The notes below the pieces were generated by a model. It was not told where the DNA came from. It saw only the letters and a program-made list of their open reading frames with translations, and did not search any database. Below are positions 50,174 through 58,720 of a stretch of 64,000 nucleotides of DNA, piece after piece (position 1 is the first letter of the stretch; every line of letters begins with the position of its first letter). The translations under genes were made by a program, and so were the position numbers. The DNA lies in the NCBI RefSeq assembly GCF_018531465.1, contig NZ_JAHDTF010000017.1, positions 124,001-188,000 on the forward strand, read 5' to 3'. This DNA comes from Sphaerisporangium fuscum (GTDB lineage Bacteria; Actinomycetota; Actinomycetes; Streptosporangiales; Streptosporangiaceae).

Positions 50174-53134
50174 ATGGCCACCGGTGCCACGCCCGCGCAG
50201 ACCGGCGACGTCGTCGCCGATCGGCTGCGGGCCGCCCAGGACCTCTACGACAGGGGAGAGCCGCTCGACGCGCTGATCGCCGCCGTCCACTCCACGGGGC
50301 TGTCCCGCTCGCAGCGCCGCAGGCTGCACGCCGAGGCCCTCAACGGCGTCCTGGCCCTTCGCCTGGAGACCGCCGCCCGCCGCGACGCCTCGCGCCTGCG
50401 GCACGCGATCGACCTGCTGCGCGACTACCTCGCCGAGGTCGAGCCGTCGGTCAAGCGCCGCCTGCCCGTGGCCCGCAGGCTGGCCTACCACCTGGTCGAG
50501 CACCGCGACCCGCGGGTGCTGGCCGAGGGGGACGAGCTAGCGGGCCTGGTCGCCGCGGCGGCCGAGCCGTCCCGCAGGGCGCGGCGGGGCCTCGCCTGGT
50601 ACGCCGACCTGCCGGTCCACGCGCCGCCCTCGCTCCTCCGGCTCCGCCGGGCGGACCTCGTGCCGCAGACCGAGGTCTCCGACCTCTCCTGGCGCGACGG
50701 ACGGTTGGAGATCACCGGCACCGCCTACATCGCGGGGCTCTCGGTACGCAGCGGACGCTTCAACCGGGCCACGGTGGTCCTCAGAGGCCCCCGCTGGGTG
50801 CCACCGATCTACGCCCGCACCAGACGCGTCTACAGCCCGCAGGCCACCCACGGGGCGGCCGAGCCGGGCTGTAACTATGACTGGGCCGGTTTCGTCGCCG
50901 AGGTGCGGCCCTGGTCGCTGCGCTGGCGTACGGCGATCCGCGCGGCCGTCCACGGCGCGCGCAGGATGCTGCGGGGCCGCCCGCCCGTCCCCGACACCAC
51001 CACCTGGCGGGCCGACATCGTCATCTGGAGCCGTGGCGCCCGCGCCACCGGGGCCGTCCGGGGGCCGGTGCTGGGCCGCACCGAGCGGCCGGCCGGACTG
51101 CGCGTCCGTCCCGGCTGGTCGGTCTGGCCGGCGTGGACGTCCGACCGCGCCCTGCAGATCGTGCTCCAGCCGACCAGGGCCGAGCTCACGGGCGTCGGCC
51201 ACGACGGCGACCACGTCACGCTGACCGGGTTCCTCCCCGGCACGACGGCCACGAAGGGCAGGGCCCGGCTCGGCGGTCACCGCATCGCGGCGGAGTTCAC
51301 CCCCGTCGAGGGCGGCACGAGGTTCTCCGTCCCGCTCGCCGTCTCCGCGCTGATGAAGGAGCGGGACGCCCGGCGGCTGTGGGTGGAGCCCAAGGGCGAC
51401 CCCGCGGCCCCCGTCATGATCGGTGACCAGACCGAGACGCGCTTCGGGATCGACCGCCGCGAGATCACGGTGCTGCGCGACCGCCGCGACCGCGCGGTGG
51501 TGGCCGCCCACCGGGTCTGGCCGGTGATCACCTCCGCCCAGTGGGCCGACGACGGCACACTCACCCTGGCCGGCACCTACCCCGACACCGATCCCGGGCT
51601 GCGCGAGCTGGTGCTGCGGCAGCGCGCAGGGCTGTCCTACCGCGTACCGCTCGTCCGTTCGGGCTCGGAGTTCTCCGTGCGCGTCGCGCCGCACGCCATG
51701 CCGAGGTTCGGCGGCACGGTCGCGCTCGCCTCGGGCCCGTGGAGCCTGTCGGTCGCGGGCGGCAAGGGCACCACCGCGCCGCTGCGCGTCGATCACCGGC
51801 TGCTCGACACGCTCGACGAGGGCGTCCACATCGTGGGCGACCGTGAGTACCGCCTGGTGGCCACGCGGTTCGACGTCCCGGTGCTGGTCGCCGGCGAGCA
51901 CCTTCCCGACGACGAGAAGGGCGCGAACGGCCTGTGGGCGATGCGCCGCGTCCACTACCCGGCCGAGCGGCGCCGCGAGCTGCGCGAGGCGACGGTGTAC
52001 GTCGCCTTCGACGGCCGGTCCTACTCCGACAATCCCCGCGCGGTGTACGAGGAGCGGCTGCGGCGCGGTGACGACCGTGAGCACATCTGGGTCGTCAAGG
52101 ACGGCGGGTTCGTCCCGCCAAGCTCGGCCGAGCTCGGCCTCGGTCCCGGCATCGTGCCCACGGTGGTGCGCGAGGGCAGCCGCGAGCACTACAGCGCGCT
52201 GGCCCGCTCCCGCCACATCCTGACCAACAGCCTCCTGCCGCAGTGGTTCCGGGCCCGTGAGGACCAGATCTGCGTGCAGACCTGGCACGGCACGCCGCTG
52301 AAGAAGGTCGGCGGCGACCAGCGCCACATGTCGCGCGAGCCGAGGCCCGCGGCGTGGTACCGCCAGGCCGCCGAGGTGGCCAACTGGGACCTGCTGGTCA
52401 CCCAGAGCCCGTGGGCGTCGACGTTGCTGTGCCGGGCGTTCGGGTATGCCGGGGAGATCCTGGAGACCGGGTACCCGCGCAACGACGTGCTCGCCTCCCC
52501 CGACCGGTCGGAGCTGGCGGCGGCGATCCGCCGCAACCTCGGCATCCCGGTGGGCAAGCGGGTGGTGCTGTACGCCCCGACCTGCCGTGATCACGACCGC
52601 AAGAACAGCACGGTGCGGCTCGACCTGGCCGAGGCGCGGCGGGTGCTCGGCCGCGACCACGTGCTGCTCGTGCGGGGCCACATGCTGCAGGCGCCGCCGG
52701 TCGCCCCGGGGCTGGTCGTGCCCGGACCGACTGCGCTGGTCCGCCCGGGGCCGATGACCCGGGAGTACCCTTTCGCGCTCGACGTCACCACTTATCCGGA
52801 CATCGTCGACCTGCTGCTGATCGCGGACGTGCTGATCACCGACTACTCCTCGGTGATGTTCGACTTCGCGGTGACCCGCCGGCCGATGATCTTCTTCGGC
52901 TACGACCTGGAGCGCTACCGCAACACCCGCGGTCTCTACCTCGACATGCGCGCCGAGGCGCCCGGCCCGCTGCTGTCGGAGGCGGGCGACGTGATCGAGG
53001 CCGTGCGGCTCATCGACGCGCTCTCCGGCGACTACGCCGACCGCTACGACGGCTTCGTGCGCACCTACGTGCCCCGGGACGACGGGAAGGCGACCGCCCG
53101 CCTGGTCGACCACGTCTTCGCTCCGCCGTCCTGA
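50174..53134 (+). CDS. TagF/TagB-like CDP-glycerol glycerophosphotransferase with large N-terminal region
   Basis: 986 aa from ATG 50174. The C-terminal third (about 600-980) is a CDP-glycerol:glycerophosphate glycerophosphotransferase domain: QTWHGTPLKKVGGD, TQSPWAS, ETGYPRNDVL, YAPTCRDHD, VLLVRGHM and LITDYSSVMFDF, with the paired His residues. The first 600 residues contain an Arg-rich helical start (about 1-140) and repeated beta-rich segments (WRADIVIWSRG, VTLTGFLPGTTATKG, LTLAGTYPDTDPG), perhaps Ig-like modules. Such enzymes polymerise teichoic-acid backbones at the membrane. A clear hairpin terminator follows. Confidence 0.9.
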   Translation: MATGATPAQTGDVVADRLRAAQDLYDRGEPLDALIAAVHSTGLSRSQRRRLHAEALNGVLALRLETAARRDASRLRHAIDLLRDYLAEVEPSVKRRLPVARRLAYHLVEHRDPRVLAEGDELAGLVAAAAEPSRRARRGLAWYADLPVHAPPSLLRLRRADLVPQTEVSDLSWRDGRLEITGTAYIAGLSVRSGRFNRATVVLRGPRWVPPIYARTRRVYSPQATHGAAEPGCNYDWAGFVAEVRPWSLRWRTAIRAAVHGARRMLRGRPPVPDTTTWRADIVIWSRGARATGAVRGPVLGRTERPAGLRVRPGWSVWPAWTSDRALQIVLQPTRAELTGVGHDGDHVTLTGFLPGTTATKGRARLGGHRIAAEFTPVEGGTRFSVPLAVSALMKERDARRLWVEPKGDPAAPVMIGDQTETRFGIDRREITVLRDRRDRAVVAAHRVWPVITSAQWADDGTLTLAGTYPDTDPGLRELVLRQRAGLSYRVPLVRSGSEFSVRVAPHAMPRFGGTVALASGPWSLSVAGGKGTTAPLRVDHRLLDTLDEGVHIVGDREYRLVATRFDVPVLVAGEHLPDDEKGANGLWAMRRVHYPAERRRELREATVYVAFDGRSYSDNPRAVYEERLRRGDDREHIWVVKDGGFVPPSSAELGLGPGIVPTVVREGSREHYSALARSRHILTNSLLPQWFRAREDQICVQTWHGTPLKKVGGDQRHMSREPRPAAWYRQAAEVANWDLLVTQSPWASTLLCRAFGYAGEILETGYPRNDVLASPDRSELAAAIRRNLGIPVGKRVVLYAPTCRDHDRKNSTVRLDLAEARRVLGRDHVLLVRGHMLQAPPVAPGLVVPGPTALVRPGPMTREYPFALDVTTYPDIVDLLLIADVLITDYSSVMFDFAVTRRPMIFFGYDLERYRNTRGLYLDMRAEAPGPLLSEAGDVIEAVRLIDALSGDYADRYDGFVRTYVPRDDGKATARLVDHVFAPPS

Positions 53135-53146
53135 GCGCCTGGCGGG

Positions 53147-53175
53147 CCGGTCACCCGCGGCTCGCGGGTGACCGG
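53147..53175 (+). terminator. Terminator of the glycerophosphotransferase gene
   Basis: CCGGTCACCCGCG (53147-53159), loop GCT, CGCGGGTGACCGG (53163-53175): perfect 13-bp stem 12 nt after the stop codon. Confidence 0.92.
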
Positions 53176-53237
53176 AACAATGGGATGATCCATATTCGGC
53201 CCGGTCGGATCGGGGCGAATCGGGGGAGCGGAGAGCG

Positions 53238-53807
53238 ATGGTGAGTGCCCAGTCCGGCGCCGTACTTCTCGCGTGCGCCGCCGTGCTCGTGGCCGCCGTG
53301 GTCGTGGCGGCCCTGCTCGTACGCAGGGCGTCCACCCATCGCGCGCCGAAGGCGTCCGTCCCCGGGCGCCGGACGTCCCGGCCGTCCCGCAGGCGGGGGG
53401 CCAGGCCCCCGGCGGGGCCGGGGCGCCGTACGCCGTCCGTCCACTCCCGCCCGCCGAGCCCGGCCTGGGAGTCGCGGCCCGCCCCCGGCCAGATCTGGTG
53501 GGCCGACGTCCCCTACTCCGACGGCTCCGGCTCCAAGGTCCGCCCCTGCCTGGTCGTGCGGACGCACCCGCGCGGCGCGGAGGTGCTGAAGATCACCAGT
53601 CAGGACAAGTCGCAGCGCGACGACCACTTCCCGATCCCCACCAGGAGCTGGGACCGCGACGCGGTCAAGGACAGCTGGCTCGACGTGTCCGAGCCCCACT
53701 TCGTGGCCGACCGCGGCTTCAGGAACCTCGCCGCCAAGGCCTGCGACGCCCGTACGTGGCAGCGGGTCACCCGCGTCCAGGCCACCGGCTGGGTCTACGA
53801 CGACTGA
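53238..53807 (+). CDS. Membrane-anchored PemK/MazF-fold protein
   Basis: 189 aa from ATG 53238. A transmembrane helix at about 8-29 (AVLLACAAVLVAAVVVAALL) is followed by a strongly basic linker (RRTSRPSRRRGARPP) and a C-terminal domain (about 80-189). This opens PGQIWWADVPYSDG and continues KVRPCLVVRT, the MazF/PemK pattern (G-x-I-W-W-x-D, K-x-RP-x-x-VV). It lacks a cognate antitoxin: no small upstream partner gene is present. The topology would put the toxin-like domain in the cytoplasm next to the membrane. It may be a domesticated RNase or a non-catalytic binder. Confidence 0.82.
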   Translation: MVSAQSGAVLLACAAVLVAAVVVAALLVRRASTHRAPKASVPGRRTSRPSRRRGARPPAGPGRRTPSVHSRPPSPAWESRPAPGQIWWADVPYSDGSGSKVRPCLVVRTHPRGAEVLKITSQDKSQRDDHFPIPTRSWDRDAVKDSWLDVSEPHFVADRGFRNLAAKACDARTWQRVTRVQATGWVYDD

Positions 53808-53899
53808 GCCGGCTGTTATGTCGAAAATCGGTGGATATGCCGGGTGGGTCTGGTCGATGATGCCGGACTGAAGCTCCGCAAACGCATCTCGGGGGACAT

Positions 53900-54769
53900 G
53901 TGGAACCGATCTTCGCTGACCATGCGAGCGCCGTCGACGTGCGGGTCCGCCGGCTGACCTTGGACGACCTGCGCGACTGCCTGCTGCTGGCCATCGACCG
54001 CCAGTGGCTCCCCGAGGAGGCCAAGTGGCGGCTGCTCTTCGAGGTCGGCGAGGTCTACGGCATCGACGACCCGGCCGGCGGCCTCGCCGGGACGGTCGTG
54101 CTGACCCGGTACGGCGCCACCCTCGCCGCCGTCAGCATGGTGCTGGTGGCGTCCCGCCACGGGCGCAGGGGCCTCGGGCGGCGGCTCATGGAGCACGTCC
54201 TGGCGCGGGCCGGTCAGGCGACGGTGTTCCTCACCGCCACCGAGTACGGGCGTGGGCTGTACGAGAAGGTGGGCTTCGAGACGATCGGCAAGGTCGTCAC
54301 GCACACCGGCCGCCTGAGCCTCCAGCCGGAGGACTTCAAGCACAGTGGCGTCCGCCCGGCGCACGAAGGGGACGTGGCGGCCGCCGTCGCCCTCGACGCG
54401 CACGCCTCGGGTGCCCCGCGCGAGAAGGTCATCACCCGGTTGTTCACCTTCGCCGAGCGGTTGCGCGTCGTGGAGCGTGACAACGAGATCGTCGGGTTCG
54501 GGGCCGCGTGGCGCAACATCGACACGGTCGTCGTCGGGCCCGTGGTGGCCGGCGACACGGCCACGGCCCGGGCGCTGGTCACCGAGCTCGTCAGCGACGC
54601 GCACGGGCAGGTCCGCCTCGACCTGGACACACGGCACGCCGAGCTGACGGCCTGGGCGGCCTCCCGGGGCCTGTCCCCGGCCTTCTCGACCGCCCTGATG
54701 GTGCGCAACGGCCCGCTCCCCGGCGCCCGCGACCACCTGTTCGCCCCGGTCATGGTCGCTTTGGGGTGA
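53900..54769 (+). CDS. GNAT N-acetyltransferase with second acetyltransferase-like domain
   Basis: 289 aa from GTG 53900. N-terminal GNAT: motif A MVLVASRHGRRGLGRRLMEH with the R/Q-x-x-G-x-G/A acetyl-CoA loop (RHGRRGLG), then LTATEYGRGLYEKVGFETIG. The C-terminal 150 residues form a second GNAT-related lobe (VRPAHEGDVAAAVALDAHAS, IVGFGAAWRNIDTVVVGPVV), the YitH/Acetyltransf_18 arrangement. The acceptor substrate is unknown. Its 3' end overlaps the minus-strand small membrane peptide gene by 20 nt. Confidence 0.9.
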   Translation: MEPIFADHASAVDVRVRRLTLDDLRDCLLLAIDRQWLPEEAKWRLLFEVGEVYGIDDPAGGLAGTVVLTRYGATLAAVSMVLVASRHGRRGLGRRLMEHVLARAGQATVFLTATEYGRGLYEKVGFETIGKVVTHTGRLSLQPEDFKHSGVRPAHEGDVAAAVALDAHASGAPREKVITRLFTFAERLRVVERDNEIVGFGAAWRNIDTVVVGPVVAGDTATARALVTELVSDAHGQVRLDLDTRHAELTAWAASRGLSPAFSTALMVRNGPLPGARDHLFAPVMVALG

Positions 54770-54869
54770 AGAATTCGGACGGCGCCCAGTCCCGGCCGTC
54801 CCTGCTGTCGACCCCCACCAGGGGGCCGGCCAGGGCGAGGAGCACGAGCAGCACCACCATCACGATCAT
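54750..54869 (-). CDS. 39-residue single-helix membrane peptide
   Basis: 39 aa from ATG 54869 with GGAGG 5 nt upstream, the best ribosome site in this gap. A hydrophobic helix (MIVMVVLLVLLALAGPLVGV) is followed by DSRDGRDWAPSEFFTPKRP. The helix plus a GVDSRDGRDW motif recalls a conserved small actinobacterial membrane peptide that I have seen annotated only as hypothetical. It lies convergent to the GNAT gene and divergent from the MocR regulator. Confidence 0.75.
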   Translation of the reverse strand: MIVMVVLLVLLALAGPLVGVDSRDGRDWAPSEFFTPKRP

Positions 54870-54959
54870 CTCGACCTCCGCCGCATACGGGGTTCCGGGT
54901 TTTTGGTCCCGCCCCTTCCTTTGGCCTCCAAGTCTTTGGCAAAGTGGACGGCGGATCCC

Positions 54960-54995
54960 AGGGCCAATAAGGGGAACTTTCAAGGGCCAATGAGG
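54960..54995. promoter_or_regulatory. Direct-repeat operator of the MocR gene
   Basis: AGGGCCAATAAGG (54960-54972) and AGGGCCAATGAGG (54983-54995), 12 of 13 identical and 23 bp apart, immediately before the MocR start. Direct repeats are the usual binding sites of MocR/PdxR proteins. Confidence 0.75.
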
Positions 54996-55001
54996 TGACG
55001 A

Positions 55002-56492
55002 ATGGACGAGCCCGGCACGTTTCGGCCTACCGAGAGCGACGTGATCGACGCCTTCGCCGGATGGGCGACCGGCACCGGGCCGCTCTACCGCCGCCTCGCC
55101 GACGGCATCCGCAAGGCCATCCAGGAGGGCACGCTGCCACCCGGGCAGCGCATGCCCCCGGAACGCCGGCTGGCCACGGTGCTGCGCGTCAGCCGTACCA
55201 CCGTCGTCGCCGCCTACGAGGCGTTGCGCGACGCGGGGCTGATCGAGAGCCGCCGGGGGAGCGGCACACAGGTGGCCCGGAACGCCCTCCGGCGCCCGCC
55301 CCTCACCGACGGGCGGGTCCCCGGCGGTAAGGCCACCTCGATCTACCAGCGCCTCATCGACGGCCCCGCCGACCTGATCTCCCTCACCTGCTCGGCCGAG
55401 GGCGCCGTCCCGGAGCTGGCCGTAGCCCTGCGCGAGCTGGCCGGGGGCGACCTGTCCGTCCTGCTCGACGAGCCCGGCTACCACCCCACCGGGCTTCCGG
55501 AACTGCGCGAGGCCATCGCCGCCTACCTCGCCGACACCGGGCTGCCCACCGCCCCCGACCAGATCCTCGTCACGACCGGGGCGCACCAGGCGCTCGCGTT
55601 GGTCTCCGAGCTGTACCTCCGGCCCGGCGGCGCCGCCCTGACCGAGTCGCCGAGCTGGCCGTGCTGCCTCGACCTGTTCCGGGCGCGTGGAGCTCTCATC
55701 GAGACGGTGCCCCTGGACGACGAGGGCCCCGACGTCCGGGCCCTGGCGGAGGCCCTCGCCGCCCGCAGGCCCGACCTGATCTACCTCATGCCCACCTTCC
55801 ACAACCCCACCGGGCTGCTGACCTCGGCCGCCCGGCGGCGGCGTGTCGCCGAGATCGCCGCCAGGTACGACGTCCCGATCCTGGAGGACAACGCCTACAT
55901 CGCCCGGACCTGCCTGGACGCGACCCCGAGCCTGCTGGCGGCGTACGCGCCCCGGGGCGCGGAGGTGCTGTCGGCCGGGTCTCTCGCGAAGGTGATCTGG
56001 GCGGGGCTGCGCATCGGCTGGGTACGCGGGCCCGCGGAGATCATCGAACGGCTCGCGCGGCGCAAGGCCCTGGCCGACCTCGGCAGCCCTGTCATCGAGC
56101 AACTGCTGGCGGCTCGGCTCGTCCCACAGATGTCCCGCATCCAGGCCGCCCGCGCGCCCGTTCGCGAGGCCCGCCTCGACCACATCGAGAAGCTGCTGCG
56201 GGAACGGCTGCCGTCCTGGCGCTGGCGCCGGCCCGACGGCGGCAGCGGGCTGTGGATCGAGCTGCCGGGGGTCGACGCGACCGAGTTCGCCCACGTGGCC
56301 CTGCGTCACGGCGTCGAGGTCGTGCCGGGCGCCACCACCGACCCCACCGGCACCCACGACCGCTACATGCGCGTCCCGTTCACCTACAGCGTCGAGGTCC
56401 TCGACCGCCTGGTGGACCGCCTGGAGCGCGCCTGGTCCGAAATCACCCGCCACGGCCCCCTCGAACCCCACCACGCCCAGATGGTGGTGTGA
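55002..56492 (+). CDS. MocR/PdxR-type regulator (GntR wHTH + aminotransferase fold)
   Basis: 496 aa from ATG 55002. GntR winged helix at about 25-95 (LYRRLADGIRKAIQEGTLPP, RRLATVLRVSRTTVVAAYEA). A fold-type I aminotransferase domain follows with TTGAHQALALVSELYLRPG, YLMPTFHNPTGLL and the PLP lysine Lys330 in SLAKVIWAGLRIGW. MocR proteins use PLP as an effector or react it with an amine ligand, and regulate vitamin B6 or amine metabolism genes. No pdx genes are nearby; the most likely targets are itself and the divergent 39-aa peptide gene. Confidence 0.93.
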   Translation: MDEPGTFRPTESDVIDAFAGWATGTGPLYRRLADGIRKAIQEGTLPPGQRMPPERRLATVLRVSRTTVVAAYEALRDAGLIESRRGSGTQVARNALRRPPLTDGRVPGGKATSIYQRLIDGPADLISLTCSAEGAVPELAVALRELAGGDLSVLLDEPGYHPTGLPELREAIAAYLADTGLPTAPDQILVTTGAHQALALVSELYLRPGGAALTESPSWPCCLDLFRARGALIETVPLDDEGPDVRALAEALAARRPDLIYLMPTFHNPTGLLTSAARRRRVAEIAARYDVPILEDNAYIARTCLDATPSLLAAYAPRGAEVLSAGSLAKVIWAGLRIGWVRGPAEIIERLARRKALADLGSPVIEQLLAARLVPQMSRIQAARAPVREARLDHIEKLLRERLPSWRWRRPDGGSGLWIELPGVDATEFAHVALRHGVEVVPGATTDPTGTHDRYMRVPFTYSVEVLDRLVDRLERAWSEITRHGPLEPHHAQMVV

Positions 56493-56517
56493 TGTCGCGT
56501 GTGGCCCGGTTCGCGGG

Positions 56518-57606
56518 TCACTCCGAGTCGGGTTCCTGTCGCCGTTCGGGCCGGGAGTGCAGGGCCAGGGGGACGTGCCTGAGGTTCTTGTGCGGGAAGC
56601 GGCGCCGGGCGTGGTCCTCCGCGGGCGAGCCAGGGGCGACGTACAGGGTCTCGACCTTGTCCTGCAGGGGGCGCAGAACCTGGTCCATGAACTCCTTGCG
56701 GTCGTCGAGATACGGCGGCAGGACGTCCTCACCCGCCGGGCAGACCGCCATGCAATACGCGGCCTTGTAGCTCGCCTTGAAGGACAGGCTCTGCCACATC
56801 GAGGCGTTCTCGGAGTCGGTCACCCGTGAGCGGAACTCGGGCCCGTCGGTGCTGTCGGCCACGGTCTCGGCCCAGTCGGTGAACCCGCCCATGAACTCCC
56901 GGTAGTTGTGGGTGAAGCAGGCCAGGAAGTCGAAGCCACCGTCCTTCTTGATCGCGCCGATCGGACAGGCCGCGACGCACAGCTTGCACTCCAGGCAGGG
57001 GTTGTAGTCGATCGGCTCGCCGTACCGGCTGACCTCGGCGTCCACCAGGAGCGTCGCGAGGAGGACGAAGTTGCCGAACCTCGGGTGGATGACGTTGCGG
57101 TGCACCCCCATCGCGCCGAGCCCCGCCGCCACCGCGACGGTCTTGTGGGCGACCACCCAGATGCGGCCCGGGTAGCCCTCCATCTCCATCGGGAAGGTGG
57201 CCGACGGGTTGATCGCGCGGTGGCCGGCGTCCTGGAGCGCCTGGACGATCGTGCGGGCCGCGTCGTTGACGATCTCGCCCGACCGGTGGAACTCCTGGTT
57301 GGCCACGCTGCGGGCCGGCGATCGCACGTTGTCCCTGTTCATGCGCACCACCAGTGAGATCAGGGTGCGGGTGCCGGGGAGCGCGGCGAGCACGTGCGGC
57401 CGTTCGCCCGCGAGGTCCGGATGGTCCAGCGGGACGGCGGCCACGTCGTCGGCGCCCGCGTCGAGGCACAACTGGCGCAGCCAGTCCGCGTCGATCACTT
57501 CGACGGGATCCCGGGGAGAGGCGGCGCGCCGGGCCCGTACGGCCCGCACCGATGGATGGGCTTCGAGCCTGGCCGGCAATGTGGGCCGGTCCTGCCGCTG
57601 TGTCAC
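56518..57606 (-). CDS. QueG-like 4Fe-4S reductase domain protein
   Basis: 362 aa from GTG 57606, with GGGAGGGAA upstream; this favours it over the longer frame. The middle part matches epoxyqueuosine-reductase/reductive-dehalogenase relatives (AAGLGAMGVHRNVIHPRFGN, LLATLLVDAEVSRYGEPIDY). A full ferredoxin motif CLECKLCVAACP is present. Where a second cluster is expected only YCMAVCPAG remains, with a distant CFTHNY, so the second cluster is incomplete or uses other ligands. The tRNA-binding repeats of QueG are absent. Substrate unknown; a corrinoid or other cofactor is possible. Divergent from an HxlR regulator. Confidence 0.87.
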   Translation of the reverse strand: MTQRQDRPTLPARLEAHPSVRAVRARRAASPRDPVEVIDADWLRQLCLDAGADDVAAVPLDHPDLAGERPHVLAALPGTRTLISLVVRMNRDNVRSPARSVANQEFHRSGEIVNDAARTIVQALQDAGHRAINPSATFPMEMEGYPGRIWVVAHKTVAVAAGLGAMGVHRNVIHPRFGNFVLLATLLVDAEVSRYGEPIDYNPCLECKLCVAACPIGAIKKDGGFDFLACFTHNYREFMGGFTDWAETVADSTDGPEFRSRVTDSENASMWQSLSFKASYKAAYCMAVCPAGEDVLPPYLDDRKEFMDQVLRPLQDKVETLYVAPGSPAEDHARRRFPHKNLRHVPLALHSRPERRQEPDSE

Positions 57607-57797
57607 GGTTCCCTCCCGCGTCAGGCACTCCACGTGCGTGTCGTTACCGGTATATCGAGGTAAGTTGGATTTCACAACCCACTAGGTGCTGACGGCTTGT
57701 TCGTCGGAGTGGTCATCGCGGGCAGGTAGGTTGGAATTCCGGACCGACGGGCGGATGAGATCCCGTTCGCCGGTCGCGGTCGACCGGGAGGTGGACG

Positions 57798-58235
57798 GTG
57801 GCCGGACACGGCCGAGAGTGCTCGATCGCCAACGCCCTTGGGGTGATCGGCGAGCGCTGGAGCCTGCTCGCCATGCGCGAGATCATGCTGGGCGAGCGCA
57901 GGTTCGACCAGATCGCCCGTAACACCGGCGCCAGCCGTGACATCCTCGCCACCAGGCTGCGCAAGCTGGTCGAGGCGGGCGTCCTCGAGAAGCGGCAGTA
58001 CGAACGGCATCCGCCGCGCTACGAGTACGTCCCCACCGAGGCGGGCCGGGCCCTTCATCCGATCCTGCTCAACCTCATGGAGTGGGGCGACCGCTACGTC
58101 ACCGACGGCCCCGCGCCGACGGCCTGGCGGCACTCCTGCGGAGCCGAGTTCCACCCGAAGACCGTCTGCGCCGACTGCGCCGAACCTCTCACCGAATCAG
58201 ACATCACCACCATCCGCCTCGGCCCGGTCCACTGA
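57798..58235 (+). CDS. HxlR-family regulator with C-terminal Cys motif
   Basis: 145 aa from GTG 57798. HxlR winged helix: CSIANALGVIGERWSLLAMR, RFDQIARNTGASRDILATRL, VEAGVLEKRQYERHPPRYEY. The conserved N-terminal Cys is present (GRECSIA). The C-terminus adds CGAEFHPKTVCADCAE, a possible zinc site. HxlR proteins often sense electrophiles or oxidants through Cys. It is divergent from the Fe-S reductase (191 nt apart), which it probably controls. Confidence 0.92.
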   Translation: MAGHGRECSIANALGVIGERWSLLAMREIMLGERRFDQIARNTGASRDILATRLRKLVEAGVLEKRQYERHPPRYEYVPTEAGRALHPILLNLMEWGDRYVTDGPAPTAWRHSCGAEFHPKTVCADCAEPLTESDITTIRLGPVH

Positions 58236-58263
58236 CCACCCCGCACAGCGCCCCGGGCGGCCC

Positions 58264-58291
58264 CCGCCGTACACCGGCGCCGGCTTCGCCG
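58264..58291 (-). repeat. Degenerate inverted copy of the 34-bp repeat
   Basis: CCGCCGTACACCGGCGCCGG followed by CTTCGCCG matches the reverse complement of the 58459 unit with about three differences. It could pair with the tandem array to make a large hairpin. Confidence 0.7.
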
Positions 58292-58458
58292 TACACCTCC
58301 CCGCCGCCCCGGCGCCGAGTGGAGAGCAGCGGACCGCGTGCGGGTTGGGCCGGGGTGCGGTGGCCGGGGGGAGAGCGGGCGCGGAGCGGGTGGAGGACGG
58401 GCAGGGGGCTCCGTTGTCGGGGGCGCTCTTGTTCCGGCGCCGCGTCGATGGGACGCGG

Positions 58459-58560
58459 TGCGGCGAATCCGGCGCCGTCGTACGGCGGTCGGTGCGGCGA
58501 ATCCGGCGCCGTCGTACGGCGGTCGGTGCGGCGAATCCGGCGCCGTTGTACGGCGGTCGG
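58459..58560 (+). repeat. Three 34-bp tandem repeats
   Basis: Units at 58459-58492, 58493-58526 and 58527-58560; each starts TGCGGCGAATCCGGCGCCGT and ends ACGGCGGTCGG. Units 1 and 2 are identical, unit 3 has one change (GTTGTA for GTCGTA). No spacers between them, so it is not a CRISPR array. Confidence 0.95.
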
Positions 58561-58720
58561 TGCGGTTCTTCGTCCGGGCTTCGTCTGTTATGCGTGTCAC
58601 TTCCAAAATGCGGAAGTAGCCCCCGATAAGCTGGTTCGTCGCTCGCGGTGGAGATCCACCCGGAGCCGTACCGGTCGAGTCGGCACGATCTACGTGTGTG
58701 GTCTGGTGGAATAGCGTGTT

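Larger units (their letters stand above)
58236..58720. other. 485-bp intergenic region upstream of adnA
   Basis: No gene is convincing here. It contains three 34-bp tandem repeats (58459-58560), a degenerate inverted copy of the unit (58264-58291) and a small inverted repeat ACTTCC-N7-GGAAGT at 58599-58617 near the presumed adnA promoter. Confidence 0.75.

Noticed and set aside
53134-53238. An antitoxin gene for the MazF-fold protein
   Set aside because: The upstream gap contains only a terminator and promoter-length DNA; no small frame with an RBS.
50537-53335. A 932-codon minus-strand open frame
   Set aside because: Antisense shadow of the TagF-like gene, which has clear motifs on the plus strand.
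58459-58560. CRISPR array
   Set aside because: The 34-bp repeats are directly adjacent with no spacers and no cas genes are nearby.
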